Assembly (NCBI RefSeq): GCF_003073045.1
Contig: NC_037599.1
Location: 930,001 to 994,000, forward strand
DNA length: 64,000 nt
Reading direction: 5' to 3'
From: Pomacea canaliculata
Lineage: Eukaryota; Mollusca; Gastropoda; Architaenioglossa; Ampullariidae
The translations under genes and the position numbers were made by a program. How positions within the stretch are numbered: the first letter of the stretch is position 1; each line of letters begins with the position of its first letter. A model generated the notes under the pieces. The model saw only the letters and a program-made list of their open reading frames with translations, did no database searches and was not told the origin of the DNA. Positions 47,301-59,549 of this stretch are shown here, piece after piece.

Positions 47301-50173
47301 TTGATGCCTCTAGAAAGTGCCAAATCGCCTTAATTTCTACCGTACTCGATAATGTCGCGCTGACGGGAAGTGCAACTGTGCAAGGTCATGGTAATTGGAG
47401 TCAGGATGGTTACAGATTTATATTTTGACATAGATAGGTATCGGATTAACGAGGTCACTTTAATAAATACGCTTTATAAGAATTCGGATAAGCCAAACAT
47501 CCGTATCCTGATCAAACCATTTCTGCCGCAGGCGCACTATACAGCTACATTCAGGTGGTTCAATGGTGTGTGCTGGCTACAGAGTTTCCTGGTGCCTGCT
47601 AAGGTTGCATACAAGACTTCAACAGCTGTCGCCATAGTAGCGCTTCGTAAAGGAATATGGCTTCAAGGTGAGGTTAGTGGTTTAACGCAATTTCGTATTA
47701 CGGTAAAGTGGCTTCAACGCTCGTTTTTATAAAGTACAAATGTGATCAATAATCCTACCACCAAGACCATTGGAAACCCACCTCACATTTTTCTGCTTGA
47801 GCTGCTTTGCAGATTGTAGTTCTGTAAATTCTGACAAATACACTTACGGCAAATAGTTAAGCTATTTATTTCCTTACAACTAATTTTTTGTCAGATGTCA
47901 TAGCTTTCAAAAGCTTCAACACATGTGAACCCCACTTTCAGCTTTTTGCCGATTCGTTAACAGTTCTGCAAAAAGCGCATCTTTCCCCAGCCAACATTTA
48001 CACAATTCCTTTCACTTTATGAGAACCAGACATTACGCCATGACCAAATCTGTATTAAAATTACAGTTGGTGTTTACAGTACACAGCACAGTTTTCCTGA
48101 GCACCTGCAAATCAACCTGTACACACCTGCTATATAAAGCCAGTCTCTCTCACATTTAAGCACAAGGTACATGAGAAACTGCATGTTTATTCACCTCTGG
48201 AATATGTAACTGCAAATAAAGCAGTCGAAGAAATTACAAGACTGGGAGTGTTAAGTTCCTGACTTCGAATAGTTCCTCCTCGGGCACCCATGTGGTACAC
48301 ACAACATTAACATAAATCGTTTCTGAAAACAGTACGGCTTTTACACTGTAAAATCTGTAAGCAGTCTTTGTGTCTTATATGCTCATGCCAAGGAAAATCT
48401 TTAATGTTTTGCTCCATGCGAGGCACGACAGAACTTCTAATAAAGTGTGCAACAGAATTACAATAATCAAAGTTGTGCTAAAACAAAATCCTTCATTCAA
48501 ATACACCCGCAGCATGCACTCGTCTTTACACACAAATGTCGGGGAAAGCTTTAAAAAAAAAGTTATAATTATTTGCATGTCAGCATCCACTGCGAGTGCT
48601 CATGATTTTAGCCAGGAGACAAGTGTATACAGGACGGCTAGAAAAGATACCTGATGCACAAATCTACACCTGCTTAGTATATGGCAGATTATTTCCGCAC
48701 AGGTTAACTTGGATCCATAAACGAAACCTTTTCTGTGACCAGGTGAAGGAACGTCGATTTAACCTTAGTGAAATGTACTTCCAACTGGCATTTCACTATG
48801 AAGCCATGTTCACACTGGAGGTATACAAACATGCACATACAAAATCAGATGCACAGTACAGGTTTTTACCTGTATCCGTATGGCGAATATGACGCAACAA
48901 CAGAAAGCAAAATGCAATATCCGGGTTTCACATACTTCCAAAAACAATATGAAGTACACCTTAAATAAAAATTAAAAGCCTTGGAAGTTTCGATAAGGGG
49001 TCTTTCAGCCCTAATGAAAAGATGGTTTCCTTCAATAGACATTCTACCCAGTGCTAATGGATTGAGCAAAAATACACGATTTGGGAGTGACAAGTTATGG
49101 GTTAAGTGAAAAGAATGCATATAGGCTGTGACAGCACTAGGAGAGCCATGTGCAAATTGCTGAAAACTTGTAAGAGTCCAAACCAACCATCAAGGATGTT
49201 CAGATATTCAGCCAGATACTGGTGGCAGGTGAAACAGTCCTCCGACTTGCCCAAAATAATAAAAAAAAATTTGTTATAAAATAGCCATCAGTCTACAGGT
49301 ATATAGAACACGCATATTCGTACACACAATGACCAGCACAACCACCACAATTGTCCCATTGCTTTAACACTGTCTAGATTTTCTCACAAGCAGCTTGGGA
49401 AAACTGGGCACTCCTGTTTGTAGCGAAGAATCAAGGCAGGTTTGTAGGTCCGCATTTGTTGGTCCAATCCATTTTTCTGCTTCTGAACCCAAGGATATTG
49501 CACTAGAGCAATTTTATAGGGACCTGTGTCAGGGCATCTGTTACCGCACATCCAAGTTGGAAAGGGCAAGAACACATGCACCGAGAGCCAAGAGGAAGAT
49601 TGTGACGTAAGGCAACAAGCAGAAGAAATCTGAAGATAGTGACACCGGCAAACACACATTCGGAACACAAACAGCAAGAAACCCAACTACCACATTTGCA
49701 AGCAAACTTACCCACGTACAAGTACTTATCAGAAGACATCGTTCTTGGTATCCGAAAAACTCACAATGCTTATCATTAAATCCTGTGACAAATCCATGGC
49801 TATATTATCTGATGTACAGAATGAGAGACTAAATCTTACCCCCGAAGAAAACAGTCCTTCCCAACAATAAAAGCTAGTTTACAAAGACATGATTCTATAC
49901 CTCATGTTAAGCATACAAAATAATGCTCACAGTTTTGTCGCTACCAAAAGGGTCTTTTTTCTTTTTCGCTTGGGAAGACTGGCAAAATATTCAAGCTAGC
50001 CAATAAGGCTAGAAGATCGACTGTGTCAAAATAAGGTCTTGATCTGCAGATTCCAGGTGTCAGCTCAAACATTGGACAGGGTTTAAGATGCAACAATAAA
50101 GTTGATTAATTGGCGAAAATACGAAGAAATCTGAACCCAATTCTATAAGGATCAGTTATCAGTTGCAGTCAAG
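44400..50173. other. Gene-poor stretch downstream of the two-KH gene
   Basis: No exon, RNA gene or transposon end is convincing. A 120-codon open frame at 47370-47732 (+) and a 65-codon one at 45485-45682 (-), built on a degenerate short repeat, match no family I know. Part of 48.2-50.1 kb may be 3' UTR of the two-KH gene; I found no clear poly(A) signal close to its stop. Confidence 0.4.
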
Positions 50174-53100
50174 CTAGTAGATCTGGCTGGTAATGCTGTC
50201 AATGGCATACTTGGCGCGATCGATAGCTGACCGACTTCCGATGAGTTCCACATCGGTCCGCCCACAGCTGCCGCCATCACGAGAAACCTAGAAACAGAGT
50301 AGTTTACTGTCAATTCTCACAACTAACAGCCAGGTAATAAAAATAATAATAATAAATTGTATTAAAAGTTTGGACTGAAAAGGGATCAATTATTTTTATA
50401 CTTCAGCATAACTAAGTTAAATTTAAAACTGTGATCATAAATAACTTACGTTGATTCGGCAACCGCTCTCATCCTGAAGTTCTCGCACCTTAGAGCCACC
50501 TTTACCTATAAAGACAATGCAGCAACTATAAATAGTACATCACTGCAATTACAACTTCCCTCCGAAAGTACCAACTCTTTCAAGGTTCACTATGAAAAAA
50601 AAAAAAAAAAAAGGCAGTGACAGCATACGCTTATATTGTCATGTAAGAAAGCAATGTGAAACTAACCAATAAGCCTGCCAACGTAGCTGGAGTCAATCTG
50701 AATCACCTCACGGCTTCCTCCGCTACCGCCACCTACATGGATAAGCACAAGTGTTAGCTGTCAAGCAAATACAAATCAGAAAAAACATCTCTTCCTCTCC
50801 AAATGACCAGGTAAAAATATGACCATTCCCGCCACAACCTAATTAACAAGATGTGTTCTATGAATTGATACTTTGATTAACGTGCAGAGCCTGTATTTCA
50901 ATTTAAACAAACTGGGAATTCTTACCATTGCCATAGGACTGCTGCTGTCGAGGTGCACGCTCATCACCTGAACACAAAGAATGCAAAATTTAGCACATAG
51001 GAACTTGCATAATTCTTGCTTTTGGGGGGGGGGGGGGGGGGAAGAAAAAACCTGTGCTGCCATGTCGATATTGTTTTATGCATAAAATCAAAGTCACAAC
51101 TTAAAACATAAACCTGTTAATAAAGTAAATATCACAACTATTGATTATGCTAAGAGGATCATTACCATTTTCAAGGATATCATTGATAAGTCGCTCTGCC
51201 TCAGCAACAGCACTTTCAGAACCACTCAATTCCACTCGGCGAGTTCCATCACCCTCGTCATCTCGCGAAACCTTAGACAAACAGGAACAGTGTAAAGCAT
51301 TTCTATAACCTTAGTGCAGTGGGCCACGATTATGGCTTTGCTAATATATCCTGTGAAAAAGGCACACAAAAATTACAAGATCTAAAAAAAGTTGTGCATT
51401 GTTCTTTTACTATACCTTGATTCTGGCACCAGAGCTTTCTTGAAGTTCTCGAATTTTACTGCCTCCACGGCCTGGAACAAATGTAAAAATGCTTAGCCGT
51501 GCTACTCAGTTATATAAATCCATTGTTATAATCTCTTCCACAACTTGTAAAGTGTTAAAATAGTTTGTCCAGTGCCACCCTGCATTTCTTCCACAGCTTT
51601 TTTTGTAGCAATCAAGTAGTGAAAATGGTTACGGAAAAGAGCCCTCACAGCTGGCACTCACACCTTTGTGTTACAAACTGCTTTTTGTTTACTGCATCAT
51701 AGGCCAAAATTCAGAAGTTTTTATAAAAGGGATACTCAAGGCTTGTGAGAAGGCTGTGGCGATGATCAAACGCTTCAAAAATATATTTAGTTAAAATTAC
51801 AGAGCACTAGAGCAATATAAGAGAATAAATGATTTATTTCTTACTTAATAGCAGTATTTCAGTTGCCGATGTTTATAAAAATCAAAAATCCAGTGAAATC
51901 AACCCTTGTGTCCTTCCACCAAGTAACCTTGATAGCTTCCCGAGATGGTCAAGTAGACAAGTCTGGTTTTGACATCAGTCAGAGACGTACAAGAAGTGTC
52001 TGACTTCATTGCAAAGATTTGACATTATCATCGGTGGTGTCTTGTGAGTTTATTTAGGTTTTTAAGTGAACTTTTCAAAGCACAGTTTTAAAAATTATAG
52101 AAAATTGTTGTTTCACTTGGTAATAAGTCTTGGTCACTAGGTCCAAGTAAACGAAAGAGCCCTGTGTAATTTCTCTTCCTAAACACAACATGCTACAAAA
52201 CCTTCAATTTTTCCCATATGAACAGACGAAAATAGACTAGATTCAAGTGGATTGTGTTCTTGACGCGATTCTAGGCAGTTTTATTTTGCCTTTAGAATCC
52301 CAAGAAAAAGTCGACTAAAATTGGGTCACAAGAGATCTGGGGCACTATATTAGCTTATCCACTTTTTTGCTACAAACCATAAACCTAAACTATTTACAAA
52401 ATCAATTTTATAATACTTGAAATAGTGTATTCTATCATAAACTTTCCTGATTTATGAGGCAACCTCTTGCACATTTAATAAGAACCTTTAAAAATGACAA
52501 AGGCGTCTTAAAAATTTATTTAAAAGAATCATGTGTCATTGAGTTACATTGTGCCCCTAAACTATGACAAGACTAAAACAATGCTTCGAAAAAAAGAAAT
52601 TGCATGTACACACATTTTTCCTTAAATATTGCCAAGCAGCCCTTTTTATTAAGTAATATGGCAGAACTTGTTCAACACCACTTGACTGTTGGTAATCATT
52701 AATCGCCACCCAACTACTTTTGTTCTTGGGTTGATTCAATTTTCCATGACAGGACATGGATAATCTCTCTTACCCTGCCTCAGAACCCTTACTTGGACAG
52801 AATGAAGAAATCTGACTTTCTGCAATGATTCTGCTCATACCTTTGATTTTTAAAAATGTTTCCACATTTCTCACTTCATCCTCTCACAAAAAAGATAAGA
52901 AAAGACATTTTTATTGAAATCTCTACAAAGCAGTTGGGTATCAGCCAGCTCCCTCTTCATAAGTCAAATATCAAATGCTGTGAAAATGGCTTTTAATGGA
53001 CACCAATTTGTGTGGCAGGCATAATCTTTCTTTCGGCTTTCCCTCACTGTCAAGTATTCGATACTGATATGGACAGAGAAATGTCTAGTCACTGCCACGT

Positions 53101-53994
53101 GCTAAGTTCGAACCTGCAACTTTTTCCGAAATTAATGCGCCAACATATATATTTTTTTAAATCAAAGACAAAACTTCGATATTAAACCTTGCTGGATGGT
53201 TTTTAATACATTGCATATTTGAATAGATCTACAATTCTACATCATTCTCACGTGGTCGAAAAACCTTTGTGCAAATGCCACACCACGTGCACGACGACAA
53301 CTGTGGCAAATGTTGAAAAAAAAAACCAGACAATCTGTGATTCTATAATGCTACTAAAAGAAAAACTTACTAGCGAGTCACCGTTCCCGCCTGTGCCCCT
53401 TTTACCTCGATCAGCTATACAAGCATTAGCTGGGTTAACTTCTTATCTCGACTACCACCATTAGAACATGTCTTAAGTAACATATGTTCGCCATGCTCTC
53501 GAAATGCTGATTTATTGCATCCGTAAAGACAAAATGTATGCGTTAATAGATTTACCAAAACCAAACTGAAGATTGTACCACAACCACATATAATTCAGTG
53601 TGCTCCGCGCGGAAACCAGTTTTAAAAAAAAATCAACGCAGTTGCCGAATAACGGATTTATTAAAAGATATTAAGATCTAAAAGCATTTTAAACGTCTTT
53701 ACGTGAAAATATTTTAATACTAAATAACTGTATTTTGAAAATCGTAGGAAATGTTAAGAATAAAAGCTGTACATGCATGCTCGATCTCATAACTACGCAA
53801 TACGACTGGTCACACCACAAGTCGTGATTCACGTGGTCGCCATTGCGGATTTCTCATTTGTAACATTTCAAATTTAACGTACCGATTATCTTGCCGCAGT
53901 CCCCAGCAGGAACAAACATGTCAACAGAGTTTCCACTGCCTCCACTTCTACTTCTTCCGCTGAAACCGCCTCTGCTTCCAAATCCAGACGACAT
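50174..53994 (-). CDS. Two-KH-domain RNA-binding protein, related to the DDX43-like N-terminus (7 exons, 183 aa)
   Basis: Exons, 5' to 3': 53994-53883, 51471-51416, 51271-51166, 50967-50926, 50732-50667, 50505-50450, 50287-50174. All are GT-AG and the 552-base sum closes in frame. A Gly/Ser/Arg-rich start (MSSGFGSRGGFSGRSRSGG) is followed by KH1 (CGKIIGRGGSKIRELQ, GXXG 38-41), a short Gln/Gly linker, KH2 (VGRLIGKGGSKVRELQ, GXXG 128-131) and the end AIDSITSQIY. KH domains bind single-stranded RNA or DNA, and both GXXG loops are intact. There is no helicase and no zinc knuckle. Matching intron positions and phases, including two 56-base exons that start after the first base of the GXXG glycine, tie it to the DDX43-like gene about 9 kb away. 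Its start is divergent from MRGBP. Function unknown. Confidence 0.9.
51024..51041 (+). repeat. 18-base G run
   Basis: An uninterrupted G18 lies in an intron of the two-KH gene; transcribed, it is a C-run about 55 bases upstream of the acceptor at 50968. It is a length-unstable homopolymer and an assembly risk. Confidence 0.9.
51472..53882 (-). other. First intron of the two-KH gene
   Basis: This 2.4-kb AT-rich intron holds no repeat family that I can name. A CACGTGGTCG-like patch near 53830 and the CG-containing stretch at 53780-53850 may be promoter-proximal. Confidence 0.35.
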
Positions 53995-54539
53995 TATTGT
54001 GTTGCGAGAGAGACAAGAAAGTCTGAGCGGCGAAAATGCCTTTCGTTCTGGTCCTAGCCTGTTCAGCTACCTGCGTCAATGAACCAAATGCGAACACCGA
54101 TGTTATGAAAACTGGGGTGCTTGACACTATCACTGGCAAAGATGTTTAAATTTATTTATCCCGTTTGATAGTATTTGCGTTCCAAATTAAATAAAGACCA
54201 CATAAATTATTGTATTTAAGAAAGGGTAAAATACTCTATGTATAAAGGTAAATTTTGAGCCGTTTTTAGAAATTGCGAAATTTATTTCAAATGGTTAACA
54301 TACCTTGTCCTCAAATATTACTTTTCTCAATTGGTTAGTCGATACTTCAAGTGGATTCTGGATAAGAAAACGTCACGTTAATTGTTACAATCCATAAACT
54401 ACTATTACTTTTATTTTTTAGCACATTTTTTTTTCTTTTTTCTACAATAACTTTGGAAGATTAAATTAGTTCTTGTTAAGTACGCCTTAATATTTATCAC
54501 ATGGTTTCCTCTTATCTGTCCGAAACAAAGACGTCAGAA
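53995..54539. promoter_or_regulatory. Shared divergent promoter region, two-KH gene / MRGBP
   Basis: Only 545 bases separate the two start codons, which face away from each other. On the KH side GGCGAAAA (about 54031) is E2F-like. On the MRGBP side GACGTCA (54530-54536), a CRE half/full site, and the YY1-like AAATGGCGG overlap the start codon. I see no TATA box. The middle is AT-rich. Confidence 0.45.
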
Positions 54540-57500
54540 ATGGCGGACATTGTAGGACCAGGGTCGTGGAACGTAGATATGGAGGTGAACTTGTTTCATG
54601 CTATGCGTGGTCACAAGCCAGTTGGTGAGATACTGTTATCTCCCGCTATTTTGAAATATTTTTGAACGATATGAACCAAAAATATTCTTTTTCATTATTT
54701 TCCAGATCTTAGAACTTGTAAATTTGAACCGATCTATACGGCGGCAAATTCATCATCCAACATTTTCTGTATTGGTTTCAAGAACTCTCAACCCCAAATG
54801 CAACAATTCACCCACCCTTTATCCCATTTATATTTAGTGGTCGTGTAACCTTTAAAAATTTTAAAAACATAAGTATTGGTGACCGTTTACACAATAGATT
54901 CGGAAAATCGGTAATGTAAAAATGTCACAAAACACAACACTACAGCCAGTCCGCGTCAGTGATTAGAAAAAAAAAAAAACCAGGTCAATCTATTTAGGTT
55001 AGGAACACAATAACTGTATTGCATGACCCTTAAACTGACATTCTGCAAAGACTTTATCTTATTTGTGCAAATGTTATTTTTATTTGCATATAGTATTATG
55101 GTAAATTCTTATGTAGCTAGTTTTAATTAAAATCGGGATTTGATTTATCGTAATGTGGGTGAAACATGGTATACATTGATCCAGACATCATGGGGTATTA
55201 GGATATTTTTAGTTAACCAGATGAACAGACCTTGGTTTTCAGACCTGGAATTTCCCAGCCCTCGGACTGTTAGTCAATCAGTTCAACTATATAACCTAAT
55301 GGTCACTCCCTACATTGGGTTCCCCAAGTACAATGTTTGAAGTAAAGTGTTGAGGTCTTCTACTCATACAGATGAAGTTTCTTACAAATATCAGAACCAC
55401 AGTTCAAAGCTGTTCCTTTGTTGATCTTTGACATAATATAAACATAAGAATGTGGAAACAGATAGCTGAATAGTTAGAACAGACATGCCAGTTCCATTCT
55501 CTTGTGGCACAGCAAACTCCACCAGTCAATCCAGCTTATTGGAAGTGGGTACCTGACTCCATAGAGGGTTTGGGAGAGGTGACACAATGTGAAGGAAAGA
55601 AAATGGTCACCGCCATCACATAAAGCTGGCCTAGAGGAAAGTATGGTCTCTAACACCTCACTCCAAAACAACCCCCCAAAAAGGTTAGGGGATGACCTTT
55701 ACCTAACGCAGGAAAAAGAAGTTTACATTTTAGAACAATGGTTATTGGTATTTTTAAAGAAATTAGTTATTTTTGTTACACATACAGTAAATATATTCAT
55801 ATGAATATACCTTCTGACAACATAACCTATATTTTTACTTGTCCTGTGTCATGCATAAGAATAATAGTATCAAAAGATAGCTGAATGTGACATGAATAGT
55901 CTAGTTCAAAGCTTCATCAACAAACCTAGAAATAGCAGAAATAAATTTGACACTTAGCTAAAGTCACTGTAAATGGTTATGGCTATTCAAAATTTTCCAA
56001 AGTTACGTCCATAACTTACTGTGCCAAAATAAATGTTAAGTGAATTTAATGTTGACATCTATTTGTTTACAAAAACAAAAAAAAACTATAAAAGAGATGT
56101 GTTCAGGTTTTTAGCATCCTAACCCTAGCATCCCATGATTTTAGCATCCTGCCATTCCTTAATATATATACATATTCCTAGTAATATTATCATTAAAATG
56201 ACTGAGCACCCAGGGCACTCTTTGCAACATGTTGAAATGCACTTAATACATGTATTAATTTTTTATAACATCTCATAAGGTCACTATAGTGAGGATTTAA
56301 AAAAAAACCTGGCATATTCGCCAACATTAAGTTAATCTTTATGGCACTCAAGAACCAGCATCAAGCATTTGGCTATTAGTATTAAACTTTGCTGTTTTGG
56401 TAATTTGTATAATTGTAAAATGTATGTCTCTTCGTCATCAGCAATTGGTTTCAGCTTTGGTTTTTGGGTTCCTTTGAAGACTGTGGTCCTTTTCTCCTGT
56501 CCCTTCAGCTCAGTTCTATCCCACCATTCTCTTTCAGTAGTCATCATTTGCCATTTAATCAGTGCCAGTCTCCAGCAACAAATTATATAAATATATATTT
56601 GCTGCATTGGTGAAAGTTGCCCATGAAGATTTTTGTTGTCTTTTATTTTCCCTGACCAGGTGTTAATCGACACTTTCAGATGGTTTTTATTCATGAAAAG
56701 TTGAATAATGCTTCGGGAAAGAGAATAACATCTAAGAACGTATGGGAACATCTTTCATCCATGTATGATTTACAGGCACTGGTGAGTTGATTTACATCCC
56801 TGATAAGTTAAATACCTTAGAAAAGAATTTAATGGTGTTTATTTTATAAATGTAAGAAAATCTGTCTAGCTGTCAGGCACATGCATTTAATAAAAAGCCT
56901 TTACTTGCCTCAGCCAGTAACATGCTCCAGGTGATCTGTGCAAATTTCCATGTTCAGTTTTTTGTTTTCAATCTTGCAAATGCTGCTGTTACAAGGGAAA
57001 TTGCAGTCACATGTTCCTTCCCTTATTTAAAATTATTTGAAAGGATTTCCAATTGTTTTATACTTGAACTCCTTTCTAGTGTAGCTACTTCCCCAAAATG
57101 GCCACACAAGGCAATGCTCAGTTTAAATATTCTTTACCATCTTCAGCTGTAAATCTTTTGATTTCTCATATTTTCGTTCACTTTTGAAAAATGTCAGTGT
57201 GCTAAGTTGGATTTACTAATATCCTGTTTACACCAAATGCTATATATTTACAGTGACGTTATTTCAGAAATACTTGTTTGGAAAAGCTGGGTACAGTCTG
57301 TTTGGATTTGTTAAAGTAAATGTGCTTTGGACTAACAGAAAGGACAGTTTTCATTATCTAAAATTTATTGTTAAAATGCATTTTCTGACAAACAGTTGTT
57401 TTTTTTTTGGGGGTGGTCAAAACATGACTTGAAGGGGGTCAGACAGGCCATGGGGAGGTCATTGCATTGCATTAAGTTGCATGTCATCAGCTAGGTAAGT

Positions 57501-58442
57501 AATAAATTATGAACTGTATTGCTTTTAAAGGCATAAATGTAGGGAGGTTTCTTTTACAGAACGAATCAGAAATACTTCCATTTCCAAATAAACCAGTGGA
57601 TTTTCAACTAAACAGCTCAGAATTCCAAGATATCTTCCAGAAAGAGTATCCTCGCATGCACAGCACACAAGGACAAATTCAAGTTGAAGAGGTCAAGACA
57701 AAACCTGAGGGTAACTGCTATATCCTTTCCACATTTTCACAAAATATGGTAGAACAAATTGAAGGGATAGGCAGTGACAAGGGAGCAAAGTCTGATCCAA
57801 TAATAATCTGTATGGGTCTTGATCTAGTAATAATGTGTTGATCTTTGTACAGGTCTTGAAGGTGCTCGCATTTTAATTTCATTTAAAAAAAAATTCTTCA
57901 AACATAATGAATCCATGTTAATTGGTTTTAAAATAAGTTTCACAATATTTTAATCTAAAATGTTATCTTAGTTTGCACTTAATTTTTTTTTTTTAAATTT
58001 CCTAACAGTAGAAAGATGTTTATAAATCAGCTTATTTTTAAACATCAGATATGTGTTCTCCTTTTTTTTAAACAGGTCAGGCCAAAAGTGGTAAATCCAG
58101 CAAATCTGACACTAAACCTATCATCTCTGCAAAATTAGAAACTAAATTAACTCCTTGGTATCATCTGATCCAAAGCCATCTCAGAGTGGCAAATCGGGAT
58201 TTGGACTCAATGATCCTAAATCTTCGAGTGTTGCCAAGCCAGACAGCAAGGCTGGGACCCCCCAGTCTAACAAGGGAGAGGTAAAGAGTGCGGGGAAGTG
58301 TGCCCTAAGTGCTGGTGTCCCTGGGGCAGCAGCTGTGCCCGAGCCCTCTCCAAAGCGGACGAAACGTACGCGGAATAACATGTCTGTCAGTAACAGTCCT
58401 GTGACCCCTTCTGATGGCATAGCCTACAAACGTAGAAGATGA
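54540..58442 (+). CDS. MRGBP: MRG/MORF4L-binding protein (Eaf7 family), with a frame slip in the last exon
   Basis: MRGBP joins the MRG proteins in the NuA4/TIP60 histone acetyltransferase complex. Exons: 54540-54624, 56660-56781, 57560-57710, 58076-58442. The first three are in phase and contain the whole Eaf7 domain: WNVDMEVNLFHAMRGHKPVG, VNRHFQMVFIHEKL, VWEHLSSMYDLQAL and NESEILPFPN, matching the human protein (EVxLFHAMxGHKPVGVNRHF...W.HLS.MYD..AL.ESEILPFPN). The last exon begins in phase (GQAKSGKSSKSDTKPIISA) but the basic Ser/Pro-rich tail to KRRR at the stop is in a different frame. One base appears missing near 58150-58158 (CTCCTTGG). This may be an assembly error in a homopolymer, a real truncating change in the dispensable tail, or missed splicing. 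The tail end (NSPVTPSDGIAYKRRR) resembles the family C-terminus. Confidence 0.88.
54625..56659 (+). other. First intron of MRGBP
   Basis: A 2-kb AT-rich intron. Open stretches at 56332-56751 on the - strand largely mirror exon 2 and its flank and are not genes. No named transposon recognised. Confidence 0.5.
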
Positions 58443-58691
58443 GCTTATCAAACAAGGATCACAAAAATGACAAAGAGTGTTTTACAAGGCGGGCTGGGAA
58501 GTTTGGGGATGGGAGGTCACGGTGTTGTCCACAAGATTCTTTTGAGAAGAAAACCCACTTTACCAAAAATGAAAGATTTTAGTTTCCATCTCAAGATTTT
58601 TGCTTGTGTTGTAGACCTCCAGAGAAAAAATTGATATTTCTTCAATATTTTTGTATGAAACTGCCATCTATACTTGGAAAGGCTGATACTT

Positions 58692-59232
58692 CACCTGGTC
58701 CACACCTTCTCAACTGAGCAATCCCGTGGTATCGAGGTCCAGCTCAACAGGCTCTGTCCCGCGGGATGCAGCCTATGACCACGGCCAGTCCAGCTCAGTA
58801 CCGCTGACCTATTGTAAGGCCACCATGCTCTCACATTCTGTGACTTGATCAAGTTATAAAATTTAATGAAAAGATGCTATTTAGCTGTTGTACAGCTGAT
58901 TTGATTATCTCTTCTGAGAAATCTCATCTCACTGATCATAAACGAAAAAAAAAACCAAAAAAAACAAAACCTATTGTATATAGAAGCACTTACATTTCAA
59001 ATACAGAAGACAATAAAATACAATATATAAGAAGTATATGTTATTGGTATCATGATTATTGCGTGGGCCTTGCATTGGTTAGCTCCGAGTAGTTTTTCGA
59101 TGGTCGCCTTCGCTTTACTTACAATAGGTCAGTGGTACTGAGCTGGACTGGGCTGCGTCCCGCAGGACTGTGCCTGTTGAGCTGGACCTCAATACCAAAG
59201 GATCGCTCAGTTGAGAAGGCGTGGACCGGGTG
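58692..59232. repeat. Foldback element in the MRGBP 3' region
   Basis: The left arm 58692-58818 returns in inverse at 59118-59232. The blocks GAGGTCCAGCTCAACAGGC-like and CAGTCCAGCTCAGTACC are identical or nearly so; the left arm carries about 12 extra bases. The centre (about 300 bases) is AT-rich. AATAAA at 59012-59017 lies in the loop, and further signals (59505-59510, 59544-59549) lie beyond the right arm. Confidence 0.85.
59012..59017 (+). terminator. Candidate poly(A) signal of MRGBP
   Basis: AATAAA lies 570 bases after the stop, in the loop of the foldback. Alternatives are at 59505-59510 and 59544-59549. Which is used decides whether the mRNA carries one or both arms. Confidence 0.4.
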
Positions 59233-59549
59233 TATACTTCTAGCACAATCCCTAACTTTGCCCACGTCCTTGTCACCTCTGATTTGTAAAGGTTGGGTGA
59301 AAACTGACTACAGTTTAGATTTGTTGACCTGGCTATACATCTGGTCAAAGCAGCTACTTGGTTTTGTACATTTGTCACTGCACTACAAAGTGCATCTTTA
59401 TCACATCTGAATGTTCTCCAAAACAGCTGTGTCTATTTCATTGTGACTGCTTCAGTCACACCTCAATGAGTAGCTATGTAGTTATGTGAATGTGCTTTGA
59501 TAAAAATAAAAAGGTGGTAGGCAGGTACAGTGAAAAAGACATGAATAAA

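Noticed and set aside
47370-47732. 120-codon open frame on the + strand with a stretch vaguely like a polyprotein C-terminus
   Set aside because: No motif is convincing, there is no neighbouring domain, and chance open frames of this size are expected in a 64-kb window.
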